In this document: positions 1 to 4,362 of the stretch, piece after piece
How positions within the stretch are numbered: the stretch's first letter is position 1
Layout of the letters: each line of letters opens with the position of its first letter
Program-made: the position numbers and the translations under genes
Assembly: GCA_900551975.1 (NCBI GenBank)
Contig: URYA01000036.1
Span: 1-10,772, forward strand
DNA: 10,772 bases
Direction of reading: 5' to 3'
DNA from: an uncultured Collinsella sp.
GTDB taxonomy: Bacteria > Actinomycetota > Coriobacteriia > Coriobacteriales > Coriobacteriaceae
Notes under the pieces: generated by a model
Seen by the model: the letters and a program-made list of their open reading frames with translations, nothing else
Databases searched by the model: none
Told to the model about the DNA's origin: nothing

Positions 1-284
1 AGAAGGCGATGGAGAACATCATGCCCAGCCTCGAGTGCAAGACCCGCCGTGTTGGCGGCGCTAACTACCAGGTTCCTCTGGAAGTCAGCCCTGCCCGCCG
101 CGAGACCCTCGGCCTGCGCTGGCTGACTCTGTACAGCCGCAGCCGTGGTGAAAAGACCATGTCCGCTCGCCTGGCCGCCGAGATCATTGACGCTACCAAC
201 AACGTTGGCGGCGCTGTCAAGAAGCGCGAAGATACCCACAAGATGGCAGAAGCCAACAAGGCTTTCGCGCATTACCGTTATTGA
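1..284 (+). CDS. rpsG: Ribosomal protein S7 (3' part, 5' end outside window)
   Basis: This is the C-terminal 94 codons of small-subunit protein S7, which binds the 3' major domain of 16S rRNA, nucleates assembly of the 30S head and contacts tRNA at the E site. The frame is open from base 3 and ends in TAA at 282-284. Recognisable S7 blocks are RRVGGANYQVPLEV, RRETLGLRWL, GEKTMSARLA and the nearly invariant end KKREDTHKMAEANKAFAHYR. S7 is usually about 156 residues, so roughly 60 codons lie upstream of the window. fusA follows after 25 bases, the standard str-operon order rpsL-rpsG-fusA. The internal ATG at base 9 is not the start, because family homology continues to the window edge. The identification is secure. 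Confidence 0.96.
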   Translation, partial: KAMENIMPSLECKTRRVGGANYQVPLEVSPARRETLGLRWLTLYSRSRGEKTMSARLAAEIIDATNNVGGAVKKREDTHKMAEANKAFAHYRY

Positions 285-294
285 TCTGCTTACT

Positions 295-309
295 GAGGAG
301 GTTTAAGCC
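295..309 (+). promoter_or_regulatory. fusA ribosome binding site
   Basis: GAGGAGG at 295-301 sits 8 bases before the ATG at 310 and fixes the fusA start. The 11-mer GGAGGTTTAAG (297-307) recurs exactly at 2484-2494, in front of the S10 start codon. This suggests a shared strong translation-initiation leader for these highly expressed genes. Confidence 0.8.
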
Positions 310-2433
310 ATGGCAACGCCGAGAGACGTATCCCTGCAAATGACCCGAAATATCGGTATCATGGCCCACATCGACGCAGGCAAGACCACCACCACCGAGC
401 GCATTCTGTACTACACCGGTATTAACCATAAGATCGGCGAAGTTCATGACGGCGCTGCTACGATGGACTGGATGGAGCAGGAACAGGAACGTGGTATTAC
501 CATCACTTCCGCTGCAACCACCTGCTACTGGAGCCACACCGAGACCCAGCACGATCCGGCTCTGTTCAAAAAGAACCGTCATCGTATCAACATCATCGAC
601 ACCCCGGGCCACGTTGACTTTACTGTTGAAGTTCAGCGTTCTCTGCGTGTTCTGGACGGTTCTGTTACCGTTCTGGCCGCAAAGGGTGGCGTTGAGCCTC
701 AGTCTGAAACCGTTTGGCGCCAGGCTGACGAGTACAAGGTTCCCCGCATGGTTTACGTCAACAAGATGGATACCATGGGTGCTGACTTCTTCCGCTGCGT
801 ACAGATGATGCATGATCGTCTGCATGCCAACGGTGTGCCTATCCAGCTGCCTGTCGGCCAGGAAGACACTTTCCGCGGCATCATCGATCTGATCGACATG
901 AAAGCCGATATCTACTATGATGATATGGGCAATGATGTGCGCGTTGAGGAAATTCCTGAAGACCTGAAAGAACAGGCTCAGGAATATCATGACAAGCTGA
1001 TCGAAGCTGTTGCTGAGACCGACGAAGAGCTGATGATGAAGTACCTGGAAGGCGAAGAGCTGACCAAGGGAGAAATCAAGGCTGCTCTGCGTAAGGCTAC
1101 TATTTCCAACGAGATCGTTCCTGTTGTCTGCGGCTCTTCTTACAAGAACCGTGGCGTTCAGAAACTGTTGGATGCAATCGTTGATTATATGCCTGCTCCG
1201 ACCGACGTTGCGGCCATCAAGGGCACCAACCCGGAGACTGGCGAGGAAGAAGATCGCACTTCTTCCGATGATCAGCCGTTCTCTGCACTGGCATTCAAGA
1301 TTATGACTGACCCGTATGTCGGTAAGCTGTGCTTCTTCCGCGTGTACTCTGGTACCGTTGAGGCTGGCACCACTGTTTACAACTCTGTTAAGGATCAGGA
1401 CGAGCGTATCGGCCGTATCCTGCAGATGCATGCAAACAACCGTAAGGATATCGACATCTGCTACGCTGGCGATATCGCCGCTGCTGTTGGTCTGAAGAAC
1501 ACCACCACTGGTGATACCCTGTGCGATGAGAAGCATCCCATCATCCTCGAGTCCATGAACTTCCCCGAGCCGGTTATCCGCGTTGCCATCGAGCCCAAGA
1601 CCAAGGCTGGCAGCGAGAAGATGGGCATTGCCCTGTCTAAGCTGGCTGAAGAGGACCCGACTTTCCGTACCTGGACCGATGAAGAAACCGGTCAGACCAT
1701 CATCGCCGGCATGGGCGAGCTCCATCTGGAGATCATCGTCGACCGTCTGCTCCGTGAGTTCAAGGTTGACGCTAACGTTGGTAAGCCCCAGGTTGCCTAC
1801 CGCGAGACCGCTGGTCACGACGTCGAGAAGGCTGAGGGCAAGTTCGTCCGTCAGTCCGGCGGTCGCGGTCAGTACGGCCACGCCGTCATCAAGCTCGAGA
1901 AGATGGAGGAGGGCTTCGGCTACGAGTTCGTCAACGCTATCGTCGGCGGCGTCGTGCCCAAGGAGTACATCCCGTCCATCGACAAGGGCATCCAGGAGGC
2001 CCTGAACACCGGTGTTATCGCCGGCTTCCCGGTCCTCGACGTTAAGGTCACCCTGTTCGACGGTTCTTACCACGAGGTCGACTCCTCCGAGGCCGCCTTC
2101 AAGATCGCCGGTTCCATGGCTATCAAGGACGCCCTCAAGAAGTCCGACCCGCAGCTGCTCGAGCCGATCATGGCTGTCGAGGTCGAGACCCCCGAGCAGT
2201 ACATGGGCGACGTTATGGGCAACCTCTCCGGTCGCCGCGGCAAGATCGAGGGCATGGAGGATCGCAAGAACAGTAAGCTCATCCGTGCCAAGGTGCCGCT
2301 GGGCGAGATGTTCGGTTACGCTACCGACCTTCGCTCCCAGACCCAGGGCCGTGCATCCTACACGATGCAGTTCGACTCTTATGAGCCTGCGCCCAAGTCC
2401 ATCGTGGACGAGGTCATGAGCAAGAACGCCTAA
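310..2433 (+). CDS. fusA: Elongation factor G (EF-G)
   Basis: EF-G is the GTPase that drives tRNA-mRNA translocation on the ribosome and, with RRF, ribosome recycling. The frame gives 707 residues, close to the usual ~700. GTPase motifs are in order: G1 AHIDAGKT at residues 19-26, G2 RGITIT at 61-66, G3 DTPGH at 97-101, G4 NKMD at 151-154. The later domains are intact, including the domain IV stretch GGRGQYGHAVI and the end region DLRSQTQGRASYTMQFDSYEP. The loop before G3 (residues about 72-91) seems a few residues longer than in E. coli. The start is set by the ribosome binding site at 295-301. It is co-oriented with rpsG, 25 bases upstream, and is followed by an S10 start rather than tuf. 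Glutamate codons are oddly split: about 17 GAA and 14 GAG before base 1500, then 3 GAA and about 30 GAG, with no GAA after about 1690. Confidence 0.98.
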   Translation: MATPRDVSLQMTRNIGIMAHIDAGKTTTTERILYYTGINHKIGEVHDGAATMDWMEQEQERGITITSAATTCYWSHTETQHDPALFKKNRHRINIIDTPGHVDFTVEVQRSLRVLDGSVTVLAAKGGVEPQSETVWRQADEYKVPRMVYVNKMDTMGADFFRCVQMMHDRLHANGVPIQLPVGQEDTFRGIIDLIDMKADIYYDDMGNDVRVEEIPEDLKEQAQEYHDKLIEAVAETDEELMMKYLEGEELTKGEIKAALRKATISNEIVPVVCGSSYKNRGVQKLLDAIVDYMPAPTDVAAIKGTNPETGEEEDRTSSDDQPFSALAFKIMTDPYVGKLCFFRVYSGTVEAGTTVYNSVKDQDERIGRILQMHANNRKDIDICYAGDIAAAVGLKNTTTGDTLCDEKHPIILESMNFPEPVIRVAIEPKTKAGSEKMGIALSKLAEEDPTFRTWTDEETGQTIIAGMGELHLEIIVDRLLREFKVDANVGKPQVAYRETAGHDVEKAEGKFVRQSGGRGQYGHAVIKLEKMEEGFGYEFVNAIVGGVVPKEYIPSIDKGIQEALNTGVIAGFPVLDVKVTLFDGSYHEVDSSEAAFKIAGSMAIKDALKKSDPQLLEPIMAVEVETPEQYMGDVMGNLSGRRGKIEGMEDRKNSKLIRAKVPLGEMFGYATDLRSQTQGRASYTMQFDSYEPAPKSIVDEVMSKNA

Positions 2434-2458
2434 GTTCGAGCTCCCTGTTACGTAATCC

Positions 2459-2483
2459 TGCGAGAACATCTCTCGCACTCTTT
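2459..2483 (+). terminator. Hairpin between fusA and the S10 start (weak terminator or attenuator)
   Basis: TGCGAGA (2459-2465) and TCTCGCA (2471-2477) form a perfect 7-bp stem with a 5-base loop, followed by CTCTTT. The ribosome binding site GGAGG starts at the next base (2484). The U-tract is poor, so partial termination, an RNA processing site or control of ribosome access are all possible. Function is inferred from the fold only. Confidence 0.4.
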
Positions 2484-2494
2484 GGAGGTTTAAG

Positions 2495-2577
2495 TTGGCT
2501 ACCCAGAAGATCCGCATTCGCCTCAAGGGCTATGATCACGAGGTCGTCGATCAGTCCGCGAAGCTCATCGTCGAGAA
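2495..2577 (+). pseudogene. rpsJ: 5' fragment of ribosomal protein S10 gene
   Basis: The first ~26 codons match the universally conserved S10 start (KIRIRLKGYDHEVVDQSAKLIVE). Normal S10 would continue for about 75 more residues with the tRNA-mimicking, NusG/NusE-interacting body, but here the sequence becomes ArgD. S10 is essential, so a complete rpsJ, and the rplC-rplD operon that normally follows it, must exist elsewhere in the genome or in the true assembly. The join lies within 2561-2577, the codons for KLIVEN, which read plausibly in both families. Position after fusA without tuf fits a str-S10 arrangement, by inference. Confidence 0.8.
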
Positions 2578-3487
2578 CAGCTGCTTTGATAAGGTCCTCT
2601 TTGCCAACTCCGGCGCCGAGGCCAACGAGGGCTCGATGAAGCTCGCGCGCTTGTACGCCAAGCGTGCCGGTAATGGTGGCAACACCATCGTGTGCATGCG
2701 CGGCGGCTTCCACGGCCGTACGCTCGAGACCATTGCCGCCACCATGCAGGATTGGCTGCAGGATAGTTTCCGTCCGCTGCCGGGTGGCTTTGTGGCCTGC
2801 ACGCCCAACGATGTCGATGAGCTGCGTGCGATCTTTAAGCAGCTGGGGAGCGAAATTTGTGCCGTGATGCTCGAACCGATCCAGGGTGAGAGTGGCGTGC
2901 ACCCCATGACCGAGGAGTTTATGGCGGCAGCGCGCGACCTAGCACACGAAGTGGGCGCCGTGCTTATCGCCGACGAGGTCCAGTGCGGTATCTTCCGCAC
3001 GGGTAAGCCGTTTGCGTTCCAGACCTATGGCGTGGAGCCCGACATTATGAGTCTTGCCAAGGGCATTGCCGACGGCGTACCCATGGGTGCCGTCGTGGCA
3101 AAGAAGGAGATTGCCGACGTGTTTAAGCCGGGCGACCACGGCTCGACCTTTGGCGGTAGCTGCTTGGCCGTCGCGGCGTGTGCCGCGACGCTCTCCGCGC
3201 TTGTGCGCGGCGATTATGCCGAGCATGCTGCCAAGGTGGGTGCCTATATGGAGCAGGCGCTGGCTAAGCTTCCGCATGTGGTAGAGGTGCGTGGCCGTGG
3301 CCTGATGCTCGGCTGTGATTTGGATGATGCCGCGGGCGACGCACATGATATTGTTGCCCGCGCGCTGGCCGCCGGTGCCGTGATTAACGCTACGGGTGCT
3401 CATACGCTGCGTTTCTTGCCGCCGCTCGTCTGCGAGGAAGCCGACGTGGACAGTCTGATCGAGATCCTGTCGGGTGTCTTGGTCTAA
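2495..3487 (+). CDS. argD: Chimeric frame: S10 N-terminus joined to acetylornithine aminotransferase lacking its N-terminus
   Basis: The frame starts at TTG (2495), 6 bases after GGAGG (2484-2488), and gives 330 residues. Residues 1 to about 26 are the S10 N-terminus (MATQKIRIRLKGYDHEVVDQ). From about residue 24 it is a class III PLP-dependent aminotransferase of the ArgD type, which in arginine synthesis transfers an amino group from glutamate to N-acetylglutamate semialdehyde. ArgD marks are FANSGAEANEGSMKLAR (36-52), GGFHGRT (70-76), LEPIQGESGVHP (126-137), DEVQCG with Asp160, the likely PLP lysine K189 in SLAKG, and GSTFGG (216-221). ArgD is normally about 390-400 residues; roughly the first 85, including the N-terminal substrate and dimer region, are missing. 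Such a product should be neither a working S10 nor a working ArgD. An argB, argC or argJ neighbour would be expected but none is present. A real fusion protein is unlikely; an assembly join or recombination scar is more probable. Confidence 0.85.
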   Translation: MATQKIRIRLKGYDHEVVDQSAKLIVENSCFDKVLFANSGAEANEGSMKLARLYAKRAGNGGNTIVCMRGGFHGRTLETIAATMQDWLQDSFRPLPGGFVACTPNDVDELRAIFKQLGSEICAVMLEPIQGESGVHPMTEEFMAAARDLAHEVGAVLIADEVQCGIFRTGKPFAFQTYGVEPDIMSLAKGIADGVPMGAVVAKKEIADVFKPGDHGSTFGGSCLAVAACAATLSALVRGDYAEHAAKVGAYMEQALAKLPHVVEVRGRGLMLGCDLDDAAGDAHDIVARALAAGAVINATGAHTLRFLPPLVCEEADVDSLIEILSGVLV

Positions 3488-3551
3488 CGCAGCGCAATAA
3501 CTCAATTTGGACCGGGTTCCGGACTGCGGGCGTGCCCTATGTGGCATGATT

Positions 3552-3605
3552 CAGCGGTCTGGAGCCCGTTTTGCCTTAGATTTGCTAAGGCAGGGAGACC
3601 CGCTG
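3552..3605. repeat. Nested hairpin downstream of the ArgD stop
   Basis: The outer arms CAGCGGTCT (3552-3560) and AGACCCGCTG (3596-3605) pair with one bulged C. Inside them TGCCTTAG (3572-3579) and CTAAGGCA (3585-3592) form a perfect 8-bp stem with a 5-base loop. Neither strand has a U-tract after the fold, so it is not a typical intrinsic terminator. It abuts the left end of the inverted-repeat element and could be part of that element or an mRNA 3'-end stabiliser. Confidence 0.55.
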
Positions 3606-3819
3606 GTCAAAAAACATTAAATATGAGTACTGCTACCGATTTGGTAGCAGCAATTTTGGACTAATAAGGCCAGATGGCAAGTCGAAATGGCGATGAATGC
3701 ACGATTTTGATCCAACTGTTAGTCCTTATAATGGACATATGTTGCGTAACTTAAGCAAATACTATCTTTTTATATGTTGCAAACAAAGTAGCAGTACTCA
3801 TTTTTGCCATTTTTTGGCC
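3605..3819. mobile_element. MITE-like 215-bp AT-rich element with 32-bp terminal inverted repeats
   Basis: The left arm (3605-3636) and right arm (3788-3819) are the same length and match as inverted repeats at about 26 of 32 positions. The innermost 14 bases, ATGAGTACTGCTAC on the left, are perfect, and the outer part is GGYC followed by a run of six A on the left and its complement on the right. The interior is much more AT-rich than the genes and has no open frame. The left arm also folds on itself: CTGCTACC (3630-3637) pairs with GGTAGCAG (3643-3650). The nonamer ATATGTTGC occurs directly repeated at 3737 and 3772. I see no clear target-site duplication. A non-autonomous transposon or a REP-type dispersed element fits the shape; a regulatory palindrome pair is the alternative. 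Confidence 0.5.
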
Positions 3820-3844
3820 ACGGCCTTTGTGACAGACGTGCTGG

Positions 3845-3930
3845 CGGGTTCGAATCCCATGCACCGGGCGCAAGCAAAAACGGTCCCCTTGCGAGGACCG
3901 TTTCCAATTCTGTGGTGGGCGATGAGGGAT
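3845..3930. repeat. tRNA-derived module, copy 1 (degenerate)
   Basis: In + strand order the module has GGGTTCGAATCCCATGCA, a GGGCGCAA tail, a hairpin with A-tract, then GTGGTGGGCGATGAGGGAT (3912-3930). The last 19 bases are identical to the 3' end of the tRNA-Val gene at 4099-4117 (CCA, discriminator, acceptor strand, T-stem strand). Here the remainder of the tRNA is missing and unrelated GC-rich sequence follows. It may be a decayed tandem tRNA copy or an att-like duplication of a tRNA end. Confidence 0.6.
3876..3903 (-). terminator. Intrinsic terminator, minus strand
   Basis: AAACGGTCC (3878-3886) and GGACCGTTT (3895-3903) form a perfect 9-bp stem with an 8-base loop. On the minus strand the stem is followed by five T (complement of A 3876-3880). 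It lies a few bases beyond the truncated tRNA 3' end at 3912-3930, the same layout as the terminator after tRNA-Val, so it probably once ended a second tRNA transcript. Confidence 0.7.
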
Positions 3931-4031
3931 GTCCGCGTGCGGCTGGCGCCGCCCGCGTCCCGCTTCGTCGCTCCGCTCCTCGCGTGCTGCGCTGGAAAAC
4001 GCTTGCGCGTTTCCTCAGCTCCGCACCCTGT
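3931..4031. other. GC-rich spacer between the two tRNA-derived modules
   Basis: This ~101-base stretch replaces what would be the rest of a tRNA in copy 1. It is rich in CG steps (GCGCCGCCCGCG, CGCTTCGTCGCTCCGCTCC) and contains a hairpin of GCTGGAAAACGC with GCGTTTCCTCAGC around TTGC (about 3990-4020, with single-base bulges). No coding sense or known RNA family was recognised. Confidence 0.4.
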
Positions 4032-4117
4032 CGGGTTCGAATCCCATGCACTGGGCCCAAAAAAGAAAGGCTCCCATTGCTGGGAGCCTATCAAATCAGT
4101 GGTGGGCGATGAGGGAT
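4032..4117. repeat. tRNA-derived module, copy 2 (runs into intact tRNA-Val)
   Basis: This has the same order as copy 1: GGGTTCGAATCCCATGCA, a GGGCCCAA tail, a terminator hairpin, then GTGGTGGGCGATGAGGGAT (4099-4117). Here the last block is the true 3' end of the intact tRNA-Val gene. The two copies are 187 bases apart. Their flanking blocks are nearly identical but the terminator stems differ in sequence, so the duplication is old or was assembled from related family members. Confidence 0.6.
4059..4089 (-). terminator. Terminator of tRNA-Val, minus strand
   Basis: AGGCTCCCA (4068-4076) and TGGGAGCCT (4081-4089) form a perfect 9-bp stem with a 4-base loop. On the minus strand it is followed by a T-rich tail (complement of 4059-4068). 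It lies 10 bases past the CCA end of the tRNA at 4100, as expected for a monocistronic tRNA transcript. Confidence 0.85.
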
Positions 4118-4175
4118 TCGAACCCCCAGCCTTGTGCGTGTAAAGCACCTGCGCTAACCGTTGCGCCAATCGCCC
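4100..4175 (-). tRNA. tRNA-Val (anticodon UAC), CCA encoded
   Basis: On the minus strand the 76 bases fold as a standard cloverleaf. The acceptor arm is GGGCGAT with ATCGCCC, the D-stem is GCGC with GCGC around AACGGTTA, the anticodon loop is TTTACAC with anticodon TAC, the variable loop is AGGCT, and the T-arm is GGGGG, TTCGAAT, CCCTC. Discriminator A and a gene-encoded CCA follow. The top pair of the anticodon stem (27-43) is a G-A mismatch, which is tolerable. UAC decodes valine codons. It has its own promoter upstream (about 4186-4194) and a strong terminator downstream. Confidence 0.95.
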
Positions 4176-4185
4176 GTGCGGAGAG

Positions 4186-4214
4186 AGTATAGCAAAACAA
4201 TCGCCTCATTCACC
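4186..4214 (-). promoter_or_regulatory. Promoter of tRNA-Val
   Basis: On the minus strand TATACT (complement of 4186-4191) is preceded by TGC, giving an extended -10 (TGn). Transcription would start a few bases before the mature tRNA 5' end at 4175. No good -35 hexamer is visible at 16-18 bases upstream; the coordinates include that space. Confidence 0.55.
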
Positions 4215-4280
4215 TCATATCCATTAAAGGTAACTCGCGCGTGTCACAGCGGAGCTGATTCAGTTGAGATTGCCTGAACA

Positions 4281-4311
4281 TTCCGCCCCTCTTTACGCCC
4301 TCGGGTATACT
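4281..4311 (+). promoter_or_regulatory. Probable asnB promoter
   Basis: TATACT at 4306-4311 is a good -10 box, giving a start near 4318 and a 5' leader of about 45 bases before the asnB ATG. The -35 is weak: TTCCGC at 4281-4286 has 19-base spacing. No regulator site was recognised. Confidence 0.45.
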
Positions 4312-4362
4312 CAAAAGCTACTGATTCGATTTGATGCCCAGCAACAGCAGAGGGGATAGTAT

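Larger units (their letters stand above)
3488..4099. other. Gene-free region of hairpins, inverted repeats and tRNA-derived modules
   Basis: I find no credible protein gene in these 612 bases; the short open frames cross hairpins and tRNA-like blocks and resemble no family I recognise. Base composition swings from AT-rich (about 3605-3820) to very GC-rich (about 3931-4031). The region holds the nested hairpin, the inverted-repeat element, two copies of a tRNA-end/terminator module and two minus-strand terminators, each listed separately. Confidence 0.7.

Noticed and set aside
217..2526. 769-codon open frame on the minus strand opposite fusA
   Set aside because: It mirrors fusA; high-GC codon bias keeps the opposite strand free of stops. 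The product is low-complexity and has no recognisable domain.
3605..3819. CRISPR-like or riboswitch interpretation of the repeat-rich AT region
   Set aside because: There are only two arms, in inverted rather than direct orientation, with no spacer periodicity. No downstream gene on the same strand is close enough for a riboswitch.
3845..3875. Possible + strand tRNA 3' half around GGGTTCGAATCCC
   Set aside because: Only three T-stem pairs form, there is no matching acceptor strand or CCA, and no D or anticodon arm is found upstream.
3697..4192. Several short open frames in the tRNA and repeat region
   Set aside because: They run through terminators and tRNA T-arm sequence and give WDSNP/FESHA-like peptides that come from reading TTCGAATCCC blocks. 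They lack convincing ribosome binding sites.
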